Positions 11,433-19,834 of a stretch of 64,000 nt of DNA are shown here, one piece after another. Under the pieces are notes generated by a model. The model saw only the letters and a list, made by a program, of their open reading frames with translations, had not been told where the DNA came from and made no database searches. Origin of the DNA: Streptomyces sp. TLI_105 (GTDB lineage Bacteria > Actinomycetota > Actinomycetes > Streptomycetales > Streptomycetaceae); assembly GCF_900105415.1 (NCBI RefSeq), contig NZ_FNSM01000001.1, forward strand, positions 4,554,501 through 4,618,500, written 5' to 3'. Every line of letters begins with the position of its first letter. The stretch's first letter is position 1. The position numbers were made by a program, and so were the translations under genes.

Positions 11433-11484
11433 CCATACCGTCCTTGATCAGCGGAGCTCATCGCTGATCAAGGGGGCGGTATGG
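11433..11484 (+). terminator. Large hairpin after folE that overlaps the next start codon
   Basis: An inner perfect 12-bp repeat (CCTTGATCAGCG, 11442-11453, with 11462-11473) is enclosed by an outer 8-bp repeat (CCATACCG, 11433-11440, with 11477-11484). The 3' arm contains the GGGGG ribosome site and ATG of the following gene, so the structure may both end folE transcription and block that gene's translation. Confidence 0.7.
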
Positions 11485-12470
11485 GGTACGGACCGACCAG
11501 CAAGATGCTGGTCAACCTGGTGGACGGCTGCGCGCAGGCCAAGAACGTGGTGCCGGGCAGCGTGATGTGGACGCTGGACGGCGACCGGACGGTGCAGACC
11601 ACGGTCGTGGACGTGACGGCGGTGAAGGGGCGGCAGGCCGTCGACGTGGTCACGGACCACATGACCTTCACCGCCAGTCCGGATCTGCTGCTGCTCACCC
11701 CGGACGGGTGGAAGCGTGCGGCGGACGTGGCGGGGACGACGGTCGCCTGGACGCATGCGAAGAAGCTGTGCCGGGAGCGGCCGACGATCCGGCCGGGGTA
11801 CGAGTTCGGCTATTTCGTCGGAGCCACCTGCGCGGACGGGACCGTCTACAAGAACTATGTGTCGCTGATCGTGAATGAGGAGGCCTTTGCGGCCCGGTAC
11901 GCGACCGCGCTCATGGCCTGCACGGGACTCCCTGCCCGCCTGGAGGCGGTGACCAGGCCGTCCGGCTATCTGAAGCGTGACCTGCCCGGCTTCCGTGTAC
12001 GGGTGGTCTCCTCGTACCTCTCCGATGCGATGAGGCACTACGTAGGTGGGGATGCCCACCACATGCGACAGCATTTCCCCCGGGTCGTGCTGCGGGACAT
12101 CGATACCTTCCAGGGATTCCTGGACGGGTACATCGACGGCGACGGCCATCGCAGCAAGCACTGGAACGGGCGCGTGATCGCGAGCGCCAATGTGCCGTTC
12201 CTGACCGAGCTTGCGCCCATCATCGGGGCCCGGTTCACGCCGAACGCCAAAGGAGTCTCGCAGCTCTGCGTATCGGACCGCTGGGCCACCCGGGGCACCT
12301 TCACCCCCGAACACCACCCCCTAGACCCACCCGAGTCCTCCTGGATCAAGGTCCACGAGGTCCGCCCCCGTCCCGCCCTAGGCGCGAAGCCCTTCACCTT
12401 CTACGGGTACAAGCTCTCCCCGCACTCCACCTTCCTGGTGAACGGGCACCTCGCGCGCGAGCCCTGGTGA
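11481..12470 (+). CDS. Intein-derived Hint/LAGLIDADG homing-endonuclease-like protein
   Basis: A 329-residue protein that reads like a free-standing intein. Residues about 24-45 (VPGSVMWTLDGDRTVQT) and 60-80 (TFTASPDLLLLTPDGWKRA) resemble Hint blocks A and B. Two LAGLIDADG helices follow: FGYFVGATCADG (109-120, acidic D119) and GFLDGYIDGDG (212-222, D221), with both catalytic acids kept. The C-terminal YGYKLSPHSTFLVNGHLARE resembles intein block F. The splicing residues look lost: there is no clear first Cys/Ser, the block B histidine of TxxH is replaced, and the terminal His-Asn pair is missing. So it is probably an endonuclease relic or a selfish gene with no extein. It interrupts the folate gene region. 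Confidence 0.65.
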   Translation: MGYGPTSKMLVNLVDGCAQAKNVVPGSVMWTLDGDRTVQTTVVDVTAVKGRQAVDVVTDHMTFTASPDLLLLTPDGWKRAADVAGTTVAWTHAKKLCRERPTIRPGYEFGYFVGATCADGTVYKNYVSLIVNEEAFAARYATALMACTGLPARLEAVTRPSGYLKRDLPGFRVRVVSSYLSDAMRHYVGGDAHHMRQHFPRVVLRDIDTFQGFLDGYIDGDGHRSKHWNGRVIASANVPFLTELAPIIGARFTPNAKGVSQLCVSDRWATRGTFTPEHHPLDPPESSWIKVHEVRPRPALGAKPFTFYGYKLSPHSTFLVNGHLAREPW

Positions 12471-12473
12471 GGC

Positions 12474-12953
12474 CTAGGCCGTCGGGGCCCGGTTCTCGTC
12501 GTCGTCCTCCGGGAGTTTGCACACCCGCTCCAGGAAGAGGGCGGCGGCGATGACGGCGATGCCCGCCGCGACCGAGAAGGCCGCGTAGAGGGCCTGGTCG
12601 CGGCGGGCGGGGACGTCGAGGGAGCCGAGGAGGAAGACGCCCGTGCCGCCGTACATGCCGGCGACGAGGGCGGCGACCAGGGCGCTCGCCTGGCCGAAGA
12701 CCACCGCGCGGGCCGCCATCAGGGGTTCGACGCCCTTGGCGCCGGGGCGGCGCTCGCGTTGGGCCTTGAGGCGGGCGCGGATGGAGAGGGCGGTCGCGGT
12801 GAGGACGACGGCGATGACGGCGAGGACGATGGGTGCGGCGATCGGCACGCTGGGGAGGGTGCCGACCGAGTCCCAGAGGCGGGCGGCGCCCCAGGAGAGG
12901 ATGCCGGCGACCAGGAACAGTCCGGTGAGCACTTTCAGCCGCAGTTGTTTCAC
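12474..12953 (-). CDS. DUF3180 membrane protein of the folate cluster
   Basis: This 159-residue protein has four predicted transmembrane helices (about residues 7-25, 38-58, 85-103 and 125-145), a basic loop RARLKAQRERRPGAKG between helices 2 and 3, and an acidic C-terminus. It matches the actinobacterial DUF3180 family, which regularly follows folK; its function is unknown. It lies 60 bases downstream of folK on the same strand, convergent with the intein-like gene (3-base gap). Confidence 0.88.
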   Translation of the reverse strand: MKQLRLKVLTGLFLVAGILSWGAARLWDSVGTLPSVPIAAPIVLAVIAVVLTATALSIRARLKAQRERRPGAKGVEPLMAARAVVFGQASALVAALVAGMYGGTGVFLLGSLDVPARRDQALYAAFSVAAGIAVIAAALFLERVCKLPEDDDENRAPTA

Positions 12954-13013
12954 CGGGTGTCCTTCGTGTCGTCGTCGGTCGTGGTCGCCGGGCGGTCTCC
13001 CCGAGCGTAACGA

Positions 13014-13613
13014 CTACTCGGGCAGACGGAGTTCCAGGTCGGCGCGGGGAGTGACGCCTTCGTGGCCGAGGGCGGTGAGGAGGTCGGCGACCGGGCCGTG
13101 GCCGGGGAGCTGGGCGTCGGGGTCGACGTCGTGCCAGGGGGCGAGGACGAAGGCGCGCTGGTGGGCGCGGGGGTGGGGGAGGGTGAGGACGGGGTCCTCG
13201 GAGATGACGTCGGCGTAGGTGATGATGTCGACGTCGATGGTGCGGGCGCCCCAGCGTTCTTCGCGGACCCGGTGGAAGGCTTCTTCGACGGCGTGGGCCC
13301 GTTCCAGGAGGGAGGAGGGCGGCAGTGTCGTCTTCACGAGGGCGACGGCGTTGAGGTAGGAGGGCTGGGTGTCGGGTTCGACGCCCCAGGGGGCCGTCTC
13401 GTAGACGGGGGAGACGGCTTTGACCCGGAGGCCGGGCGTGTCGCCGAGGGCGTCGATGGCGCCTTGGAGGGTCTCCAGGCGGTTGCCGAGGTTGGCGCCG
13501 AGGGCGAGGACGGCCCAGCGGGGGTTGGAGAGGGTGGTGTCGGCGGCGTCGACGGTGGCGACGACGGAGGCCGGTACGGGCTGGACGGTGGGGTCGCTCT
13601 GCGTCGGCTTCAT
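13014..13613 (-). CDS. folK: 2-amino-4-hydroxy-6-hydroxymethyldihydropteridine diphosphokinase
   Basis: The enzyme transfers pyrophosphate from ATP to 6-hydroxymethyl-dihydropterin. Key features are ALGANLGNRLETLQGA (about residues 37-52), VSPVYETAPWGV and the signature ERWGARTIDVDIITY around residue 127. The protein is 199 residues, with about 30 extra N-terminal residues compared with the E. coli enzyme. Its ATG overlaps the folB stop in ATGA, so translation is coupled. Confidence 0.96.
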   Translation of the reverse strand: MKPTQSDPTVQPVPASVVATVDAADTTLSNPRWAVLALGANLGNRLETLQGAIDALGDTPGLRVKAVSPVYETAPWGVEPDTQPSYLNAVALVKTTLPPSSLLERAHAVEEAFHRVREERWGARTIDVDIITYADVISEDPVLTLPHPRAHQRAFVLAPWHDVDPDAQLPGHGPVADLLTALGHEGVTPRADLELRLPE

Positions 13614-13969
13614 CGTCGGCTCCGGGTGATCGTGATGGTCACGTCGTCGAAGGGCACGGTGATGGGTGCGTCGGGTTTGTGGACGACGACTTCCACTTCC
13701 TGTACCCCGGTGTGGCTGAGGCATTGCTGGGCGATGCGCTCGGCGAGGGTTTCGATGAGGTCGACGGGTTCGCCCTGGACGACGTCGACGACCTCTTCGG
13801 CGACGATGCCGTAGTGCACCGTCTTGCTGAGGTCGTCGTCGGCGGCGGCCGGGCGGGTGTCCAGGCCGAGGACCAGGTCCACGATGAAGGTCTGGCCCTC
13901 CTCGCGCTCCTTGGGGAAGACGCCGTGGTGGCCTCGGGCCTTGAGGCCGCGCAGCGCGACACGATCCAC
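13610..13969 (-). CDS. folB: Dihydroneopterin aldolase
   Basis: This 119-residue enzyme cleaves dihydroneopterin to 6-hydroxymethyl-dihydropterin and glycolaldehyde. It shows the FolB pattern: DRVALRGLKARGHHGVFPKER at the N-terminus, DLSKTVHYGIVAEEV, the active-site LIETLAERIA with its glutamate, and VVVHKPDAPI. The start is GTG 13969 with AGGAG 9 bases upstream; the longer open frame is not family-like. It overlaps folK by 4 bases and follows the NTF2-like gene. Confidence 0.96.
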   Translation of the reverse strand: MDRVALRGLKARGHHGVFPKEREEGQTFIVDLVLGLDTRPAAADDDLSKTVHYGIVAEEVVDVVQGEPVDLIETLAERIAQQCLSHTGVQEVEVVVHKPDAPITVPFDDVTITITRSRR

Positions 13970-14090
13970 GCGAATCACTCCTGCTGTCGTAGTTCGGGTG
14001 GCCACGCAGCCGGGTGCGGACGGCCGGGTGTCCACTTCGAATCTACCTGCGGGGACCGACAGCGTTTGTCCGTGGGGGGCCGGGGGTGGG

Positions 14091-14579
14091 TCAGGCGGGG
14101 GGTTCGGTGGGTTCTGTGCCGGGCTCGGATCCGTCTGTTTCGTCCGTTTCGCCGAGGACGGGGGAGGCGTGGTGGGACCAGATCCGCCAGCCCGTGGGTG
14201 TGCGGCGGAAGACGTTGGTGGCGACGACGAGCTGGCCGACGAGGGGGCCGAGCTCGGCGCCGTCCTCGGCGGGTCCGCCGCTGAGGATGTTCTCGGTGCA
14301 GGTGACGAGGGCGGTGTCGTCGGCGAGGGAGATCCGGAGGTCGGTGAGGAAGAACTGGATGTAGTCGGTGTTCGCCATGATCAGGGCGTACGAGCGGAGC
14401 ACCTCGCCGCGGCCGGTGAGGACGGGCCAGCCGGGGTGGACGCAGGTGATGGGGGTGGTGTCGTCGTCGAGCCAGAGGGTGGAGAGGCGTTCGAAGTCGC
14501 CGGTCTCCATGGCTTCGTAGAAGGCGGTGTTGGCGGCTTCGACGGCTGCTTCGTCGGTGGCTCGGTCCGTGTGGCTCAC
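14091..14579 (-). CDS. NTF2-like (SnoaL-type) nuclear-transport-factor-2 fold protein
   Basis: A 162-residue cone-shaped-fold protein: AANTAFYEAMETGDFERLSTLW, CVHPGWPVLTGRGEVL and WRIWSHHASPV are typical of the SnoaL_3/NTF2-like family. Such domains bind small ligands or act as isomerases or hydrolases; the role here is unknown, but the gene is fixed between folP and folB and so may act on a pterin intermediate (inference). GTG 14579 overlaps the folP stop in GTGA, showing coupling. The last 20 residues are acidic and disordered. Confidence 0.85.
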   Translation of the reverse strand: MSHTDRATDEAAVEAANTAFYEAMETGDFERLSTLWLDDDTTPITCVHPGWPVLTGRGEVLRSYALIMANTDYIQFFLTDLRISLADDTALVTCTENILSGGPAEDGAELGPLVGQLVVATNVFRRTPTGWRIWSHHASPVLGETDETDGSEPGTEPTEPPA

Positions 14580-15436
14580 GCGGCTCCTTCGACGGCCCTG
14601 GCGACGCGTACGGCGTCGGCGGTGGCGCGTACTTCGTGGACGCGGACGGCCCATGCGCCGGTGTGGGCGGCGATGGCGGAGACGGCGGCGGTGGCGGCGT
14701 CGCGTTCGCGGGCGGGGGGTGGGGTGGTGCCTTCGCGGGTGAGGACGTGGCCGAGGAATCGTTTGCGGGAGGCGGCGACGAGGAGGGGGCGGCCGAGGGT
14801 GCGGAGCTCGGGGAGGTGGGCGACGAGGGCGAGGTCGTGGGGGGCGAGTTTGGCGAAGCCGAGGCCGGGGTCGATGACGATGCGTTCGGGGGCGATGCCG
14901 CCGTCGATGACGGCTTCCATGCGGGTGCGGAGTTCGGTGAGGACTTCGCCGACGACGTCGTCGTAGACGGCGAGGCTGTTCATGTTGTCGCTGAAGCCGC
15001 GCCAGTGCATGACGACGAAGGGGACTTCGGCGGCGGCGACGGCGGGGACCATGGCGGGGTCGGCGAGGCCGCCGCTGACGTCGTTGACGAGGACGGCGCC
15101 GGCTTCGACGGCGCGGGCGGCGACGGTGGCGCGCATGGTGTCGACGGAGACGGTGACGCCTTCGGCGGCGAGGCCGCGGACGACGGGGATGACTCGGCGG
15201 AGTTCTTCCTCCTCGTCGACGCGGGTGGCGCCGGGGCGGGTGGATTCGCCGCCGACGTCGACGAGGTCGGCGCCTTCGGCGACCAGGTCGAGGCCGTGTT
15301 TGACGGCGGCCGTGGTGTCGAACCAGCGGCCGCCGTCGGAGAAGGAGTCGGGGGTCACGTTGACCACGCCCATGACCGCGCAGCGGTCCCACTCCGGCAG
15401 GCCTCGGGCGGTGCCCCGGTCGATCGTCGTACTCAT
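14576..15436 (-). CDS. folP: Dihydropteroate synthase
   Basis: This 286-residue TIM-barrel enzyme joins 6-hydroxymethyl-dihydropterin pyrophosphate with p-aminobenzoate; it is the sulfonamide target. Motifs: GVVNVTPDSFSDGG (residues about 23-36), VDVGGESTRPGA, VSVDTMRA, LVNDVSGG, IDPGLGFAK and the phosphate loop ASRKRFLG. It starts the minus-strand fol operon folP-NTF2-folB-folK-DUF3180. The 70 bases upstream, shared with the end of the LysX-like gene, hold no clear promoter. Confidence 0.97.
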   Translation of the reverse strand: MSTTIDRGTARGLPEWDRCAVMGVVNVTPDSFSDGGRWFDTTAAVKHGLDLVAEGADLVDVGGESTRPGATRVDEEEELRRVIPVVRGLAAEGVTVSVDTMRATVAARAVEAGAVLVNDVSGGLADPAMVPAVAAAEVPFVVMHWRGFSDNMNSLAVYDDVVGEVLTELRTRMEAVIDGGIAPERIVIDPGLGFAKLAPHDLALVAHLPELRTLGRPLLVAASRKRFLGHVLTREGTTPPPARERDAATAAVSAIAAHTGAWAVRVHEVRATADAVRVARAVEGAA

Positions 15437-15508
15437 GTGTCCAGCGTAGGGCCCGGGGGCGATATCAGGCCGCGCGGATGGGGCGTCCGGGCTGGGGGTG
15501 TGCTTCGG

Positions 15509-17344
15509 TCAGGCGGCGCGGATCTTGTGGTCGGTGGTCTGGGTGGGGGTGATGTGGGTGCAGGGGCGGGGGGTGGGGGTGGGGCGTCGGCGGGTGAGGG
15601 GGAGGGGCAGGGTGAGGTTGACGAAGCCTTCGGCCTGCATGGCGGCGAAGCCGATGCGGGGGAGGTCGCGGCTTTTGCGGTAGACGACGAAGCGGGGTTC
15701 CCAGCGTGGCTGGAATTTGGCGTTGAACTTGTAGAGCGATTCGATCTGGAACCAGCGGGAGAGGAAGACGAGGAGTCCGCGCCAGATGCGGAGGACTGGG
15801 CCGGCGCCGATCTTCTCGCCGCGGGCGAGGGCGGCGCGGAACATGGCGAAGTTGAGGGACACGCGGGTGATGCCGAGGCCGGGGGAGGCCTGGAGGGCGG
15901 CGACGATGAGGAGCTCGTTCATGCCGGGGTCGGCGGAGCGGTCGCGGCGCATGAGTTCGAGGGACATGCCGTCGGGGCCCCAGGGCACGAAGTGGATGAT
16001 CGCTTTGAGGTCGCCGTAGGGGGAGGTTTCGTCGTCCTTGTGGGCGGTCGCTATGACGGCGTCGCCGTCTCCGGGGGTGCCGATGCGGCCGAGGGCCATG
16101 GAGAAGCCGCGTTCGGTGTCGGTGCCGCGCCAGTCGGCGGCGGCGCGGCGGACGCGTTCGAGTTCGTCGTCGTCGAGGTCGCGGACTCGGCGGACCTGGG
16201 TGGTGTAGCCGCCTCGTTCGATGCGTTTGACCATTTGGCGGACGTTGCGCATGGCTCGGCCGGAGAGGGAGAAGTCCGCGACGTCGACGACCGCTTCGTC
16301 GCCGAGTTCGAGGGCGTCGAGGCCGGTTTCTCGGGTCCAGACCTGGCCGCCGGTCTCGGAGCAGCCCATGACGGCGGGGGTCCAGGAGTGGGCTTTGGCT
16401 TCGTCCATGAAGCGTTCGATGGCGCCGGGCCAGGCTTCGACGTCGCCGATGGGGTCGCCGCTGGCGAGCATGACGCCGGAGACGACGCGGTAGCAGACGG
16501 CGGCTTTGCCGCTGGGGGAGAAGACGACGCCCTTGTCGCGGCGGAGGGCGAAGTGGCCGAGGGAGTCGCGGCCGCCGTGCTGGTCGAGGAGGGCGCGCAG
16601 CCGGGTCTCGTCGTCGTCGGTGAGGCGGGCGGCGGGGTGTTCGGGGCGGAAGGCCAGGTAGATGGTGGTGAGGGCGGTGAGCATGCCGAGGGCGCCGAGG
16701 GAGTAGCCGACGGTCCAGTCGACGCCGTGGGTGTAGGCGACGGGGCCTTCGATGCCGAGGAGTCCGTAGAGGACGTGTTCGAGGCGGTCGGCGAGGCTGG
16801 GGCTGCCGATGACGCGGCGGGGGTGGGCGCTGACGATGACGAGGCCGAGGGCGATGGATCCGGCGCCCATGACGACGAAGTTGGCGAGGGCTCGCCAGCG
16901 GCTGCGGGGGTCGGGGAGCGCGGCGAACTCGCCTCGGTGACGTACGAGGAGTGCGAGGAGTACGAGGGAGAGGAGGGCGCCGAGGACGGAGTGGCGCCAG
17001 ACGAACTGGGCGGCGGCTCCGAGGGGGAGGAGGACGACGGCGGCGCGCCAGGCGCGGCGTTTGTGGCGCTTGAGGCCGTGGGCGAGGAGGAGGAGGAGGA
17101 CGCCGGCGCTCAGGGAGAGGGCGGCGGAGAGGGGTCCGAGGGTGCCGGGGAGGACTTCGGCGACGGCGTGCATGCGACTGGCGCGGAAGCGGGGGAACAC
17201 CCCGGCGGCGATGTCGATGAGGCCGATGACGGTGCAGGCCGTGCCGACGAGGGACGGGACCTTCTCGGCGCGGGGGCCGTGGAGAATCCGTCGCACCCCA
17301 ACCGGAACCAATCCGGATTTGTCCCCATCTACCGTGACAGACAT
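15509..17344 (-). CDS. Phosphatidylglycerol lysyltransferase domain protein (MprF/LysX type)
   Basis: This 611-residue membrane protein has six or seven transmembrane helices in residues about 35-240 and a cytoplasmic DUF2156/LPG-synthase C domain (about 255-560). That tandem GNAT-like fold includes GVVFSPSGKAAVCYRVVSG, SGDPIGD, WTRETGLDALELGDEAV and SRWFQIESLYKFNAKF. Family members move lysine or another amino acid from aminoacyl-tRNA to phosphatidylglycerol, raising surface charge and peptide resistance. Unlike Mycobacterium LysX, no lysyl-tRNA synthetase domain is fused. The tail is Pro/Thr-rich. It is divergent from the esterase gene. Confidence 0.88.
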   Translation of the reverse strand: MSVTVDGDKSGLVPVGVRRILHGPRAEKVPSLVGTACTVIGLIDIAAGVFPRFRASRMHAVAEVLPGTLGPLSAALSLSAGVLLLLLAHGLKRHKRRAWRAAVVLLPLGAAAQFVWRHSVLGALLSLVLLALLVRHRGEFAALPDPRSRWRALANFVVMGAGSIALGLVIVSAHPRRVIGSPSLADRLEHVLYGLLGIEGPVAYTHGVDWTVGYSLGALGMLTALTTIYLAFRPEHPAARLTDDDETRLRALLDQHGGRDSLGHFALRRDKGVVFSPSGKAAVCYRVVSGVMLASGDPIGDVEAWPGAIERFMDEAKAHSWTPAVMGCSETGGQVWTRETGLDALELGDEAVVDVADFSLSGRAMRNVRQMVKRIERGGYTTQVRRVRDLDDDELERVRRAAADWRGTDTERGFSMALGRIGTPGDGDAVIATAHKDDETSPYGDLKAIIHFVPWGPDGMSLELMRRDRSADPGMNELLIVAALQASPGLGITRVSLNFAMFRAALARGEKIGAGPVLRIWRGLLVFLSRWFQIESLYKFNAKFQPRWEPRFVVYRKSRDLPRIGFAAMQAEGFVNLTLPLPLTRRRPTPTPRPCTHITPTQTTDHKIRAA

Positions 17345-17509
17345 GGCTTCCCGTACTTCTCGTGGTCCTGCGCAGGGTCTCTGACTCCGGTCGGGCCCTG
17401 CGGCGCGTTCGGCGGGCCGTCCCGGCTGGTGCGCCTTCTATGACGACGGGGTACGGGGCCGGGTTCATTCGTTCACAGGAAAATCTCGGAAAGAAGGCTC
17501 GGTCGTCTC

Positions 17510-18622
17510 ATGGGTCTCACCAGCGACAAAGTCCTCGTGTTGGCCGTGGCGCTGGCCGTGGTGCTGTTCCTCGCCACGGTCTGGCTGTGGCCGAGGCTGG
17601 CGCGGCGCGGCTGGCGGCCGGTCGTGGGCCGGGTGGGGCTGCTGCTCGTGACGCAGGTGGTGCTGTTCGCGGCGGTGGGGCTGGCGGCGAACCGGTCGTT
17701 CCTCTTCTACGGCTCGTGGGCCGACCTGCTCGGGCAGGAGCAGGACATGGGGGTGGTCGTCGATCACGGGGCCGGCTCGAAGGACGTGCGGGTGGTGGGG
17801 ACGCGGACGCTCGACGTGCCGGGTGGCGGTCGTCCGTCGGTCGGGGGCCAGATCCAGGAGGTCGTGCTCGCGGGGGAGCGGTCGGGGATCGTCTCGCCGG
17901 CCTATGTGTACCTGCCGCCGGAGTACTTCCAGGCCCGGTACGCGAAGCGGACGTTCCCGGCCTCGGTGGTGCTCACGGGGTATCCGGGGTCGGCGGAGAA
18001 CCTGATCAAGGGGCTCAACTATCCGAAGGCGGCGTACCTCCAGGCGAAGGAGGGGCGGATGCAGCCGATGATCATGGTGTTGCTGCGTCCGACGGTGGCG
18101 CCGCCGCGGGACACCGAGTGCGTGGACATCCCGGGGGGCCCGCAGACGGAGACGTTCTTCGCGGAGGACCTGCCGAAGGCGGTCTCGGGGGCGTACCGGG
18201 TGGGGACGAAGGCGCGGAACTGGGGGTTCATGGGGAACTCCACGGGTGGCTACTGCGCCCTGAAGATCGCTCTGCACCACCCGGACCGGTTCGCGGCGGG
18301 GGCGGGCTTCTCCGCGTACTACAAGGCGGCGGAGGACATCACCACCGGGGACCTGTTCCACGGGGACGACGCTCTGCGCAAGCGGGGCGACCTGCTGTGG
18401 AGCCTGGATCACGGGCGGTTGGGGAACACGTCGTTCCTGGTGACGTCGTCGAAGCACGGCGAGAACAACCTGAAGGGGACGCAGCAGTTCATCCGGAAGG
18501 TGAAGAGCCCGGCGCAGGTCTCGTCGATCGTGCTGGAGAGCGGTGGGCACAACTTCAACACGTGGAACCGCGAGCTCGCGCCGGGTCTCGTCTGGATGGG
18601 CGGGAAGCTCAGCGCGAACTGA
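17510..18622 (+). CDS. Membrane-anchored esterase family alpha/beta hydrolase
   Basis: A 370-residue protein with two N-terminal transmembrane helices (about 8-27 and 43-60) and an extracellular esterase-D-like domain (PF00756). The nucleophile elbow is G-N-S244-T-G in WGFMGNSTGGY, and SGGHNFNTW near residue 347 supplies the catalytic histidine. This is the family of Corynebacterium mycolyltransferases and Streptomyces surface esterases; the substrate is unknown. GAAAGAAGG precedes the ATG. Codons favour G at the third position, unlike the C-rich genes at 4-8 kb. Confidence 0.87.
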   Translation: MGLTSDKVLVLAVALAVVLFLATVWLWPRLARRGWRPVVGRVGLLLVTQVVLFAAVGLAANRSFLFYGSWADLLGQEQDMGVVVDHGAGSKDVRVVGTRTLDVPGGGRPSVGGQIQEVVLAGERSGIVSPAYVYLPPEYFQARYAKRTFPASVVLTGYPGSAENLIKGLNYPKAAYLQAKEGRMQPMIMVLLRPTVAPPRDTECVDIPGGPQTETFFAEDLPKAVSGAYRVGTKARNWGFMGNSTGGYCALKIALHHPDRFAAGAGFSAYYKAAEDITTGDLFHGDDALRKRGDLLWSLDHGRLGNTSFLVTSSKHGENNLKGTQQFIRKVKSPAQVSSIVLESGGHNFNTWNRELAPGLVWMGGKLSAN

Positions 18623-18695
18623 GGCTCACTCGGCGGTCGGGCGGTCGGGCGGTCCGGTGGCGGTGCTCCGTCGGCGGTGGTCCGGTGTCCGCGGT

Positions 18696-19691
18696 TCAGC
18701 CTTCCGTGGGTGCCGTGGCCCGGCGCAGGGCGCGGTGGACGCCGGCCGGGGTGAGGACGCCGAGCGGCCGGCCGTCGTCGCCGGTGACGGTGAGGCGGCC
18801 GGCGTCGTGCTGGAGGAGTACGGCGAGGGCGTCCTTGAGGGAGGTCCCGAGGGGCACCTGGGCGTCGCCCTGGTATTCCTCGGGGCCCCCGGCGTACCGC
18901 TCGGTGCTTTCTGTCCAGGAGTCGAGGTCGGCTTCGGCGACGGGGGTGACCGCGAGCCGCTTGAGGCCGCGGTCGCTCCCGACGAAGTCCGCGACGTAGG
19001 GGGTGGCGGGGGAGCCGAGGACGGTGGCGGGCGTGTCGAACTGCTCGATGCGCCCCTGTCCGTAGACGGCCATGCGGTCGCCCATGCGGACGGCCTCCTC
19101 GATGTCGTGGGTGACGAGGAGGACCGTCTTGCGGACGGTGGCCTGGAGGGTGAGGAACTCGTTCTGGAGGCGCTCGCGGACGACCGGGTCGACGGCGCCG
19201 AAGGGTTCGTCCATGAGGAGGACGGGCGGGTCGGCGGCGAGTGCGCGGGCGACGCCGACGCGCTGGCGCTGGCCGCCGGAGAGCTGGGCGGGGTAGCGGG
19301 GGCCGTGCACGGCCGGATCGAGGCCGACGAGTTCGAGGAGTTCGGCGGCACGCGCGCGTGCGGCGGTCTTCTTCCAGCCGAGGAGGGCGGGGACGGTCGC
19401 GGTGTTGTCGAGGACGGTGCGGTGGGGGAAGAGCCCGACCTGCTGGATGACGTATCCGATCTTGCGGCGCAGGGCGACCGGGTCGACGCCGGCCACGTCC
19501 TGGCCGTCCACGAGGACGCGGCCCGAGGTCGGCTCCACGAGCCGGTTCACCATCATCATCGTGGTCGTCTTGCCGCAGCCGGACGGGCCGACCAGGGTGA
19601 CGAGTTCGCCCTCGGCGACCTCGAAGGAGAGGTCGTCGACGGCCGTGGTGCCGTCGTCGTACCGCTTGGTCACGTGTTCGAACCGGATCAT
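18696..19691 (-). CDS. Glycine betaine/choline-type ABC importer ATP-binding protein
   Basis: This 331-residue ATPase carries Walker A GPSGCGKT (35-42), the Q-loop VIQQVGLFPH, signature LSGGQRQRVGVARAL (about 138), Walker B LLMDEPFGAVD and switch VTHDIEEA. After the nucleotide-binding domain come about 80 residues of a regulatory region resembling CBS halves (VPLGTSLKDALAVL and VTGDDGRPLGVL), as in OpuA/OpuC ATPases. It is transcribed away from the two permeases and binding protein but clearly belongs with them. The 74 bases between it and the convergent esterase are GCGGTC repeats. Confidence 0.92.
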   Translation of the reverse strand: MIRFEHVTKRYDDGTTAVDDLSFEVAEGELVTLVGPSGCGKTTTMMMVNRLVEPTSGRVLVDGQDVAGVDPVALRRKIGYVIQQVGLFPHRTVLDNTATVPALLGWKKTAARARAAELLELVGLDPAVHGPRYPAQLSGGQRQRVGVARALAADPPVLLMDEPFGAVDPVVRERLQNEFLTLQATVRKTVLLVTHDIEEAVRMGDRMAVYGQGRIEQFDTPATVLGSPATPYVADFVGSDRGLKRLAVTPVAEADLDSWTESTERYAGGPEEYQGDAQVPLGTSLKDALAVLLQHDAGRLTVTGDDGRPLGVLTPAGVHRALRRATAPTEG

Positions 19692-19834
19692 GGTTCCCCA
19701 TTCTGTCCCCCGGGCGGCGGGGGTGTGTGAAGGGCGTGTTGCCGCATTGTGGCGAGTCTCGGGGATTGTCGGTGGCGGGGGTTAGGGTCGTCACACAAGA
19801 GTTCGGGAGGGCGGGCGACCCGGGGGGAGGGACG

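Noticed and set aside
11481..12470. An intein interrupting folE
   Set aside because: folE is complete and ends normally at 11414; the intein-like gene has its own start and no extein on either side.
14636..17443. A 935-codon plus-strand open frame opposite folP and the LysX-like gene
   Set aside because: Its product is a Gly/Glu/Asp-rich shadow of well-supported minus-strand genes.
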